In this document: in pieces, positions 41,307 to 51,181 of the stretch
How positions within the stretch are numbered: the stretch's first letter is position 1
How the letters are laid out: every line of letters begins with the position of its first letter
From: Bursaphelenchus xylophilus
Lineage: Eukaryota; Nematoda; Chromadorea; Rhabditida; Aphelenchoididae
Reading direction: 5' to 3'
Length of the DNA: 64,000 nt
Assembly: GCA_904066235.2 (NCBI GenBank)
Contig: CAJFCV020000004.1
Span: forward strand, 9,052,001 to 9,116,000
Notes under the pieces: model-generated
The model's input: only the letters and a program-made list of their open reading frames with translations
Database searches by the model: none
Told to the model about the DNA's origin: nothing
Translations under genes and position numbers: made by a program

Positions 41307-42527
41307 TTACCCTCTCGTGAATTCTTGATTGGCATAATCTATGACATTCTGCACATGAGGTCCCATATCAACCTTGAGATCTCTAATAAGATCTCGTCCG
41401 AATAGGGCTTGACCCTTTCTATCTCGGACAATGACCATTTCGGTCAATACTGAGTGCTTTCCAAAGGACGCGTCAATATACGCTGTTCCCAGCACATTCA
41501 ATGGTTTACCACCATATCCCTGAAGTTCTCCGGTATACGAAGATATTTTAGGTCGACCTATCTTTTCCCATACTGGTTTGGGGATGACTGACCGGACTGC
41601 TCCACTGTCCAGTTCCATGGCTATTTCAATGTCATTCAATTTGACCTTTAGCCAGACCGGAGGGATTGAAACCCTACGAACTTCGACTTCTTGCCCCAAG
41701 GCAAGGCAAGCATCATCATCATCGGATGATACCTCAGAATCATATCTAGACTCTGGTAGGACAGCTCTGATCCCACTGTTTCTGCCGTTTTGGCGTCTTT
41801 GGTACCCTTGATTTGTGGGTGGCTGTCTTTGTCCTCTTTTTGGACAATAAGGCTGCATGTGCTGGCTGGAACCGCACGTATAGCAAGTTCCTTGACGCCC
41901 TTTAGGCTTTCCTGATTTACCCCAAAGGGGTTTCTTTTGACGCTTTTTATCCAGCCTGGCGATAGTGCCGGATGCGCTCGAGCCAGCCATTTCTTTGGCA
42001 GCCGATTGTGAACCTTCTACTAGTTCAACAATCTCCTCCAACTTGGTCATGTCCAAGTTTGGAGTTTCAAGGAGCTTTTCCTTGACTTTTTTGTCTTGCA
42101 GTCCAGCGATAATTGCTTGGACCTGGACAAAATCGCGAGTGTTCACAACACTCTCAAAGTCGGCCTTTATAGACCACGACTTTACCTGCTGAATAACCTG
42201 TTTGGACGTCTGGTCCGCCAGTTGTTTTGCAGTGAAGATCTTGTGTCGCGTAGACGCAACGAGACCTTTGGGTTCAAAGATACCCGTGAGAACTCTACAG
42301 AGTTCATCGAAGGACTTGGAGTCCATATTTTGACCGTTCATGGCCACTTCTAACGACTCGTAGGCCGCTGGACCGATGTGGTTGAAAAGAAAAACTTTCT
42401 TTTCACCATCAGCTTCAATAGTACGAGCAGCCAAGATTCTTCTCAGCATGCTCTCATAAGAAGCCCATCGATTCTTCGTTGGATCAAAGATCCATAACTT
42501 CCCAAGGTTTGCCTGGGTGTTACTCAT
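41307..42527 (-). CDS. LTR-retrotransposon gag-protease polyprotein
   Basis: Single uninterrupted frame of 406 residues. The first 200 residues are a capsid-like helical gag region. A CCHC zinc knuckle follows with Cys215, Cys218, His223 and Cys228, then an acidic linker, then a retropepsin-type aspartic protease with LDSG at 306-309 and ALFGRDLI near the end. This is the gag-PR order of metazoan LTR elements. Reverse transcriptase, RNase H and integrase are absent: the frame ends about 30 residues after the protease and nothing similar follows. Either the element is truncated at its 3' end or the gag-PR gene has been kept for a host role; the intact frame leaves both open. Confidence 0.85.
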   Translation of the reverse strand: MSNTQANLGKLWIFDPTKNRWASYESMLRRILAARTIEADGEKKVFLFNHIGPAAYESLEVAMNGQNMDSKSFDELCRVLTGIFEPKGLVASTRHKIFTAKQLADQTSKQVIQQVKSWSIKADFESVVNTRDFVQVQAIIAGLQDKKVKEKLLETPNLDMTKLEEIVELVEGSQSAAKEMAGSSASGTIARLDKKRQKKPLWGKSGKPKGRQGTCYTCGSSQHMQPYCPKRGQRQPPTNQGYQRRQNGRNSGIRAVLPESRYDSEVSSDDDDACLALGQEVEVRRVSIPPVWLKVKLNDIEIAMELDSGAVRSVIPKPVWEKIGRPKISSYTGELQGYGGKPLNVLGTAYIDASFGKHSVLTEMVIVRDRKGQALFGRDLIRDLKVDMGPHVQNVIDYANQEFTRG

Positions 42528-42783
42528 TTTTCTTGGTTGCTAGCCAAGATGACTTTTAGATTTGTACCTTGTAGTACTATTTCAACTCGCGTTTTGCGGT
42601 TTTTAAAGACTTTTATGTCTTTTCTTTCTCTATTTGAGACTTTGTACTATTTAGTACTATGTACTCTACGGTAACTTGTACCGCTTGTACTGTTTAGCAC
42701 CGAAGTACTAATCCTTTCCTTCCACAGAAAGGGATTTCAAAGCTCAGCCAGATGGAACAGGCGCGACCTGTATCTGGGCCTGA

Positions 42784-42803
42784 GTTCGAATCGGTGATCG
42801 CCA
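42784..42803 (-). other. Retrotransposon primer-binding site
   Basis: On the minus strand this reads TGGCGATCACCGATTCGAAC, the complement of a tRNA 3' end including CCA and the T loop (TTCGAATC). It lies just after the presumed 5' LTR and about 260 bases before the gag start, the normal position. Confidence 0.75.
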
Positions 42804-43000
42804 CTGCGTGTGGTTGTCGAGAGGCCCGGGGAGACAACGCACACCAACGACTAGAGCTCGAGATCAAGTGATTTATTGAGTGAAAAGCGGCCCTTATATA
42901 GGGAAATCCCACGTAGGAAAGTACAATCAAATTTGAATAATAAATGATGATTTCCGTGGGAATTCGGGCTCGCAGTTCGGTCGTTCCGCCTCACACGCAA
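42804..43000 (-). repeat. 5' LTR of the gag-protease element (outer edge approximate)
   Basis: On the minus strand it shows a TATATAAGG promoter box (about 42893-42901) and AATAAA (42872-42877), then a GC-richer U5 that ends just before the primer-binding site. The outer edge could not be fixed and no matching 3' LTR was found downstream of the gag frame. Confidence 0.55.
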
Positions 43001-43161
43001 TATCAAGATAGTCAGACAATGAGAGCCCTACTTTGGACGACTTTTTTGTAAAAACGATGACTTTTCTTATAAAAATTCTTGATTTTACTTACATACATAT
43101 TTACAGTGAGCACCCCACCTTTTTCAAACTCATTGTGATCTTAAATTTCAGTTAATTTGCC

Positions 43162-46100
43162 ATGGAGGCCGATCTGTTTCGGCTCTTATTCGCCGATCAT
43201 CTTCAAGACGCCATTTTCAAGAAGGATACAGAGAATTTAGTAAATTTCGCTCGTTTTCTTGCCGCTTTTTTTGCTGATCTGCCTATAGTTTGCCCAGAAG
43301 ACCGCGAGATAAAGGAATTTCCAAGTCTGTGGAGGCTTGCTGAGTATGAAGAAAGCGATTACGGTAAGATGACTATAATGTTTTGATGATTTTTCTGGTC
43401 ACGTTTTTAGACAAATCCAAATACAAAAAGCTTCAATCCGACTATGTTTCGGCTAATATTCCTCCAACTTACTCGCCAGCTTTGCCAGTCCAACTTTTGT
43501 GTTATACTGGGCATCTAACTGAAGCTTGTTTGTATATCGATCATTTCAACGACCTCCGGTCACAACTAATTTTACGGGTGTTGGCGGATGGTCAATACGG
43601 GTAAGATCAGTGCATTCTATGTAGAACAAAATGAATCTCTCTACAGCAAAGCCCTTTTATAACAAAAATTTAAATTTTTTTTGGTAGTTCGTCGCTTACA
43701 ACTCGTTGTACTGAGCCTTGACCACAGTAAAATTGTGAAAAAATTGAAGAAATTTTTAGGTTAAACCTCACGCAACAACATATCCATCAGATATTTATTC
43801 ACGATTTTATCGACACCCTGACTTTTGAACAAATTCAAGATGATCAAATCAAACTTATGGTAGAAGTATTTACCAAATTATCCACACTTTTCGACCTTTC
43901 CTGGCTTTATTCGCTAATCGAAGGTCTTCTCGATCGATTAAGCGACATTTCCGATGGACTTCCGGACGATGTAGACGCCAGCGTCATGGTAAAATACACT
44001 ATATTTTATTTAAATTCCTTTAGCTTCCTCGACCTCCGGTGTTCATGTTGCCTGGTCAAGAGACGGGTGAAATCCCGGAATTAATCCAATGGAGTGTGAT
44101 TTACAAGCTTATCAGAAGCTTTTTGCACATTTTGCAACGGGCCAATTGGCTGAAGAGCTTGTCCGGAGGCCTGTTGAAGAGGATCTGGAAGGTGAACCCA
44201 CATTTTACAGTAAGGATCGAGTGAACTTTGTTAAACTGGAGACTTTCCGGACGGACCAGTAAACACCTGTAATAACAGACGTCTGGAAAAGAATTTTGTT
44301 TACCTGTCTGTCCGAAGAACTGACAAGTTTCCGGAGTTAGAGAAGCTTTTGAAAAGGCCTTCTGGCAGTGGTGATTGGTCCAAAAGTTTTTTGTTTTCAG
44401 GCGACAATGACAAACGATGACTTTGAAGACGAACTTGGGGAGAATCTCCACGAGTCTATGGAGAGTATTGTCAAAGAAACGCTTCGTTTGTCCTACCGTG
44501 ATCAAGCAGCAATTCTTAGACGAAGAGGAGCAACTGAGGTAAAATACGTCACTTAAATACATATGTTTTTTTCGAAATTTTCAGCCTGAACTTGCCCAAA
44601 TTTACGAAAAGTCTCAGAAAATTCGTGATGACTCTGAATGGATGAGCTATCTGGACTCCGATGACATTGATGAGATTATGAAGACGTTGCGGTTGTTTGA
44701 TGACATTATTGAGGAAAAAGAATGGTAAGTTTTACTAGATATTAATGTTCATTGTCCTCCAGGTACCTCCCGCCTTTGTCCGAGAGCACTGTGGAACAAT
44801 GGAAGGCGGCAATGTTTACAGAAGTTAAAGTCGCCAGTGCCAGACGGTCTTCGAATGAATTGAATGTTTTGGAAGAGGAGAACAAAATAGAGATCGCCCA
44901 AAAAGACTTCCTTGTTCTGGACTACATTGCCAACACTTTGCCTTTTATTTCTCTGCCGGATTCGAGTTTAATCGGGATCACTTTGAAGCTCAAGCCTTCA
45001 GACATCTGCAAAGTGAAACCTCAGTCATTCTACCCACAAAGCACTCCTCGAAATCCCTCTACAGTAGTTGAAAAAGAGCCCGCCAGGCGTCCTCTACAAG
45101 CGTCTCTGGGCGATCGGATTCGCCAAAGTTTGCGGCGGTTAGGAGGGAAGCCGGCAACAGGTATCCCCATGGATAATATCGATGATATTGCGAAGAATCT
45201 GGAGGATTCTGAAATTGAAAAGCAGTTGATCGAAGAGAGGGAGTATTTGAGTAATATCAAAAAAGATCCGGAGATTCTACAGGCCTACAGATCAAGAGTG
45301 ATCTCCGATTTTCGGCCGAGGGTAATCCCAAATTTTGAAAAACTACGAAAGCTCAAATTGGCCAAAAGCCCTGGCCTGAAGAGGAAGACTGTTAGCAAAA
45401 ATTTTGATGAAAATGTCAACGATGATTTTAACTTGGAAGGAAATTTATCGGATGAATTGAAAGCAATCAGCGCAAGATTATCCCATTTGAAGACCAAATG
45501 GAGCGGAACCCCCGAGGAAATCATGAAGTATGCAGACTCTGGTATTTCGTATAACCATAGAAGCACATCAGACGTCAAACCAATTATTAGGACTTCAAAA
45601 TCAATGGGATTTTCTAACCCTTCGACGTCAAAGATTGATTTGCTAGAAGACATTGTCATGGATAAGATGAACTATGAACAATATGCCAAGTTCAAGCCGT
45701 CTACTTCAAAGTCCATGGACTTTTACAGTAGCAAAAAGACTCATAAGCCTGAAACTCCTTGGAAATTCGATGACTTGAGCTCAGGAATCTCTAGCAGCTC
45801 GATTTCGCCAGATTTGAGTGATCGGAAGAAGGTGTATAAAACTAGGAAATTCTTGGAGAAGGAGCACAACAAGGTGTTGGAGAGGCAAAACAAAGATAGA
45901 AGAGACCAAAAGGCTTCAGAATCCGATGATGACAGTGGACTAAAGAGTTCAAAAGATACGAAAAAGCTCTCTGATCTTGATCGGCCACCAATTGATCATG
46001 GTGAATATAAACCCGAAGAGCAGCTGAGATATGAGTTGAATTATACAAACGAGTATTATGAAGATGCTCCACAGGCTCTAGACATGATATTGGATAAAGA

Positions 46101-46696
46101 GGAATTGGTGCCCGAGGAAATCCCAGAGCCAGATACTCCAAGTTCCATTGGGAAGTTGGATTTGTCGTTGTTGAGTGATAGGCAAGAAGAGAAGGCCAAG
46201 AAGAAAGGAACCAATGATTGGACAGAGGTCAAGGTGTACGATAGGTCTCCGAAAAAGTCTGCGAAACCAAGACAACCACAAATGGTGTTACCAGATTGGC
46301 TGAGGCTACTGCCATACGAGGAGAAGGCAACGTCATCGAGATTGTTGAGTTTGACGGCGGAAAAAGGTAAGAAATTCGATTATAACTGACAGTTGAAGTA
46401 CATCAAGGTATAAATAAGATGTGTATTTTGAGCATTAGGACTTTGTTATGCCTAATTTTGCTTTCAAATTTTTTTCTTTTTCAGACTCAAAATCTAGGTC
46501 ATCCCGGACCGGGCGCAAGTCCAAAAGTCCCTATTTGAATATCAAAGAAGCTATTCGAGATAGCGGATACTTGGATCAGACTTCAAGGAGTTCAAAAAAG
46601 CAACAAACGGTGATTCCTCTGCAAACGATGATTCATGATGACAATGTCTTCGATATGACTGAAGAGCAGGTTAACAAGTTGATTATGAATTCATGA
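43162..46696 (+). CDS. Large charged protein of unknown function
   Basis: Eight exons join in phase: 43162-43363, 43411-43600, 43760-43988, 44024-44191, 44401-44538, 44585-44724, 44763-46366 and 46485-46696, for 960 residues. I do not recognise the family. Residues 1-260 look globular and helical (LPVQLLCYTGHLTEACLYIDHFNDLRS; FIHDFIDTLTFEQIQ). From about 330 on it is highly charged, rich in Lys, Glu, Ser and Asp, and probably disordered, with short conserved-looking islands (LPDWLRLLPYEEK; SPYLNIKEAIRDSG; DMTEEQVNKLI at the end). Introns 3 and 5 begin GTAAAATAC. The start ATG is ten bases after a TTTCAG acceptor. AATAAA follows at 46712, and the next gene starts 137 bases later, so the two could form an operon. 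Confidence 0.8.
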
Positions 46697-46833
46697 AACC
46701 GTTGTTTTCTGAATAAAAAATTTTTGAAAAGTAAAAAAATACTAAAAAATTGGATTTTTCAAACTCAAAGAAATCTCAAATTTTCAGCAAAAATTGGTAC
46801 AATTTTGTGATTTTTGCTTTTCCCGAACCGGTG

Positions 46834-47675
46834 ATGGCCGATCTTTTGAAAGGAGCGCAGTTGTTCCGCAACGACCCCAAGGGCACCCCAAAAGCCGCCA
46901 ATTCCGAGGAGCTTCGTGGCAAAGTTGTAGGCCTTTTCTTCGCCGCCAAGTGGAACCCAACCTGTGTTGATTTCTTGCCCATGTTGAACTGGTTCTACGA
47001 CACTGCCAACAAGCAAAAGAAGGAGTTTGAAGTGGGTCAAAAAATTGGCTTTTTTTGAATCTTAAAAATATCGTTTCAGGTGGTCTTCGTCTCTCGCGAT
47101 CACAGCGAAAATGAAATGAAACAGTTTCTGAAGGAACATCAAGGCCCTTGGTTGTACACACCATATGGCTGCAAGACTGTGAACAGTCTTTTCAGTCGAT
47201 ACACCTTGAAACAGATCCCTCAGCTGATGATCGTCCAAAAAGGTGGTACTCCGGTTGTGGACGATGCTATTGACACTTTAAATGTGAGTTTATACAAGTA
47301 TTTAAGGGGTCGGAAACTATTCTAGACTATACTCTTGATGATAGAAGCTTTGACTTGGGTTTTGACGAAATGTCAAAAAATATATTGGATTTTTTCGGAT
47401 GTGAAATTGGTTTTTAAGAAAGGTTAGCTGTAAAATACGATGATTCATGCTTTTTCCTGTAAGAAGAAAGCCTTATTTCGAAAATTTATTGTGAATTTTA
47501 GATTTAGACGAAATGTCACAAAATTTATTGATTTTTTTCATACGCGGAATTAGGTTAAAATTCAGTAGTACTTTGTAAAATAGGAATGATGGTAGCTATT
47601 TTACATATTTTTCAGACTCCAAAGATCGTTCCGACCGATGTTGTGGCCAAATGGAGAAACTTGACCACCGAATGA
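46834..47675 (+). CDS. Thioredoxin/nucleoredoxin-like protein
   Basis: Small thioredoxin-fold protein of the nucleoredoxin/tryparedoxin type, which is expanded in nematodes. Exons 46834-47031, 47080-47283 and 47616-47675 give 153 residues. Typical signatures are KVVGLFFAAKWNPTCVDFLPML, VVFVSRDHSENEM and a cis-Pro loop QIPQLMIVQ. The usual WCxPC active site reads WNPTC, so the first cysteine is lost. The protein may not be a standard disulfide oxidoreductase, though the second Cys remains. I prefer the ATG at 46834 over an upstream in-frame one because a TTTCAG acceptor (ends 46786) lies between them and the thioredoxin-like sequence begins here. AATAAA near 47714. Confidence 0.88.
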
Positions 47676-49984
47676 GATGGATCGAAATCATTTTTTAGAC
47701 GACGATTTTGGGAAATAAAGATGCATTTGAAATACCGTTTACTTCCTCATTTGTAGCTTACAAATGAGGAAGTTTACTTCTTTTATTCCTACTAATATTA
47801 TAATAATTACGGCCGTCGCGACGAAGAAAATCTAGTTGAGACTTCAGGGGCCTGTTATGTCTCAAAAGTACAGAACGCCGTGCGTCGTAAACAAACAGCC
47901 CATATTGGGACTAAAAGAGGTCTAACAGATTTCGAAAAGGAGGTTTTGATGCTTATTTCCTTACTTGTTCGGCGGTAGACATCAAAAGAGAATTTTACAG
48001 GGCCTCTAATTTCGACGCCTATATTTTGCGTCTTGCCACAATAAAAAATTTAAAATTTTTAAATTTTAAATAAAATACAAGATTGGTGCTCTTTTTTGAA
48101 AACTCTTCAAGATTTTTTCGAATTTCGAATTCCGTTTGGCTAATTTGCCGACGAATTTCAAGGTCTTTCAAGGTTCATTTAATGGTCAAACAAATTGTTT
48201 GGAGACATTTCAACGTCTTCTCTAGTCTGTCCGTTGTTTGCATAAAAGTAAAAGTGCCTTTAATGTTTTTTACCCGACTCTTTTATGGTGGTGGCTAATG
48301 GGGAAAAAGAGAATTTTTTAAAACTTTTTTCTGAGTTTTTTTTGGGGGCCTCTCCAATTTTCGTATACGTTCCGTAAATTGGCTACAAATTAATCCATGA
48401 AAATCTTATTGCTAGCTCGTCTTTTGCAAGCGAAGCTGAGATATTCAGAGATCTTTTTGCGATAGAGTACGTAAAAAGAGGAGAGTTGGCCAGACAAAAA
48501 AAATTTTTTTGTCAATTTCTTTTCGAATACTTTTTGCAAAAATTAGATTTTTTGGATAACTGTTGTTAGCTCGATTTAAAAAATGGCCTGAAATTTTCAC
48601 AGTAAAAAATATCAGATTTGCGGATATTTTTACATAAAAATCTCAATGGTTTCTGCAAAGCGCGGGCTAGAAATTTCGCCTATGTTTTCCAATGAGCCTT
48701 TCTACTTTTTCCGAAATTTCTTTAAAATTTGAACTGCATCAGCCCCATTTTTAAATCTCAAATTTCAATTGTAATCAAAAATTTATTTCCAATTTTTACC
48801 ACCCATCTTCGAACAGATTGCTTCCTCACCAATATAAAAGGTAGATCGAGAAATCATAAATATTTCGGCGTGAGAGATGTTGCCTCTTCGGTCCCCATAA
48901 AATTTCCTAATCGAGAATTTTCCCGCCGCCGAGAATTATGTTTTTTTTCGAATGCAAATGGGAGAAGCGCATGAAAGAGAGTGGCTATGGCGAAAAACAG
49001 AAATCAGTGGCCATCGAAGGCGAAGAGCGGGGGTCGCCTTTTCGGTGCTTGTGGAAGATCGCGAGGTTTTTTTCGGGGGTTTAGCGGTTTTAGCGGTATT
49101 ATAACACAATATACGGCGATTTGAAGGGTTCAACGGGGGAAATATGTTGGGATCTTGATTCGAAAATGTCGTTGGAGGTAGTATTTCATAGCCGAGTGCC
49201 TTTGATTGACAGTAAAATTTTTAAATGTGACAGATTTTGGAGATTCTTCGAAAAAAGACCTTATTTTAGGCCAAAAAATGCGAAATTTGGGTGAAATCAG
49301 GGTTTATGTGATCGAAAATAGCTAGAAAAATCTTGTTTCTTCAATAACATGGTCTTTAAGATATCATTCCATCTTATCATTCTGACACAAACAAGGTTTT
49401 TCTTAAATTTCACTTAATTTTTGATGACTTTTCGTCATAAAATTGTTGTAAATCGATATTTTTAAAATACGTTCGTTGTTTATGGCCTCATATTGCTTTT
49501 ATTATAGAAGTTACTAATAGTTATAATTTTACTTTTGCTATCGTTCGTGCTATGATTTTATTTCCAATTTCGGCAAAAATAACCCAAAATAATGTGATTT
49601 AAAGAGAAAACTTCTTACTATTCTCATATTTAAAACTTTTTACAGACCACGATTACTTTCCCACATAATATATGCGTTTTCTGTTCCAGATGTTTTCTAT
49701 GTGACTGTTGCTTACTAATAAAACGCAAGGATGAGTCACTTTTTTATGATAGTTGAAAACAAATGGACTTTTAAACTATTTTAAGAACTCTAACAAACTG
49801 GGAAAAACACCGTAAAATATTTTTTACTATACTGCTTTCTACGTGAATTAAAAATAATCAAACAATAGCCATGTAAAAACTTTTTATCATCAATCTTTGT
49901 CATCAGCACCTACTACACTATAATTTGTTATTGTTTTTGTTCATACCGGCCTTTCAACACATCCTAATATGCGCTTTATGACCA
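47676..49984. other. Long intergenic region
   Basis: AT-rich. 48400-48720 is a decayed copy of the AAGTGCGACGC family (TTTTGCAAGCGAAGC, TTTCTGCAAAGCGCGGGC). 48900-49130 is more GC-rich with GCGAAGAGCGGGGGTCGCC but no coding frame I trust. Nothing else seen. Confidence 0.45.
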
Positions 49985-50230
49985 ACAGTCTATGTCTCTC
50001 CATCAGTTCACAAAAATTTGAGCCAAATAGAGCGGGGAATGATAATTGTTCGGGATGAATGTTCTGATGATTCATACCCAATTTCGGAAACAATATCGGA
50101 TGATACAACAAGTTTGAGGGTGGGCTTTTTACGCCAAATGTATCTCTTAACTATACATAATTATTTTGCAGTGGACTTTGGGATTATGACGCCGAAAATT
50201 ATGTTATCCATGACATTAACAGTCAACTGA
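49985..50230 (+). CDS. Possible small gene or exon pair, unrecognised
   Basis: Two exon-like stretches: about 49992-50139, reading ERGMIIVRDECSDDSYPISE and onward, and 50172-50230, reading GLWDYDAENYVIHDINSQLN then KI and a stop. A 32-base intron (GTATCTC to TTTGCAG) joins them in phase. The acidic composition and clean C-terminal end look protein-like, but no family is recognised and the 5' part is missing. It may be a fragment or chance. Confidence 0.3.
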   Translation, partial: TVYVSPSVHKNLSQIERGMIIVRDECSDDSYPISETISDDTTSLRVGFLRQMYLLTIHNYFAVDFGIMTPKIMLSMTLTVN

Positions 50231-51181
50231 ATAAAATTTGAGTTTTCGGGTGGCAAACATAAAACAATAATGATGATAATATTTAAATAAGATTGCTTGA
50301 AGCATTCTGCAAAATTTACAATTCAAATTTAGTAAAAATTAGATGTTTTTCCACTAGAAAAAACTAAAATCCTTGTAAAGATAGCTGAAAATTGATATTT
50401 TTTCAAAAAAATAGACTGAGAATTGAATTTGAATGTTTTAGAAGCAATTTTTTGCCTCTGAGATATTTTTGGAGACTTCAGAAGCCAACTACAACAACAT
50501 CTTTCTTTTTGCTTCAGGCTCCCATCCCGAAAAATTGCGCGGAAACCGCCAAATTTCAAAAAATTTATTTTTTTCTCGCCGAAAATTGTTTTTTACTCTG
50601 TTTTCGCTTTCGTTCTCATTGTTATTCGGGGTTTTGGTTATTTACACATGTAAAGACCATAAAGCCGACAATATTGCATGTTCATTTCTCCTGATAATTG
50701 GAATTTGGGACGGAATCTTCACTTTTATTGAGAGTTTTATCTAATTTTTGGGGAGGAAAGCTGGGTTCGATTAGATTGATAAAATTTCGATTCATTTTTT
50801 CTTTGTTTGTGTTTGTTTGAGTAGAAAAAAGGGAGAAGAGGTGTTTATGAAGATGGATTCTTCATTTTGGCCATTTGTTTTGACCGATTGCTCAAATAAA
50901 TTCAAGTGAAATATTGTTTTAGACGGAGGATGTTTTTTGACAGTTTGTTTTGATGAATGCGGCCGAAACTCTTTGTTGAATAGCTGCTTTGGGCCTAATC
51001 GTTTCTGATAAACGTTTTTGTAACATTATTTACCTCATATTTTGTCGCTTGTTATATGATTTTTGATTTTTACCTAGTACAATACAAATTTTTTCGACTC
51101 CTCAATTTACTGCTCTATCTGATACTAAACCTTTTCAGTATGCAATTAAATAAATTGAAACTTGGATAAATCGCAACAACC
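50231..51181. other. Spacer with a possible membrane-protein exon
   Basis: 50515-50744 (+) follows a GCTTCAG acceptor. It reads in one frame RRKLFFTLFSLSFSLLFGVL then a second hydrophobic stretch SFLLIIGIWDGIFTFIESFI and a stop, so it could be the last exon of a two-helix membrane protein. No upstream exon could be tied to it, and I leave it as a suggestion only. Confidence 0.25.
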
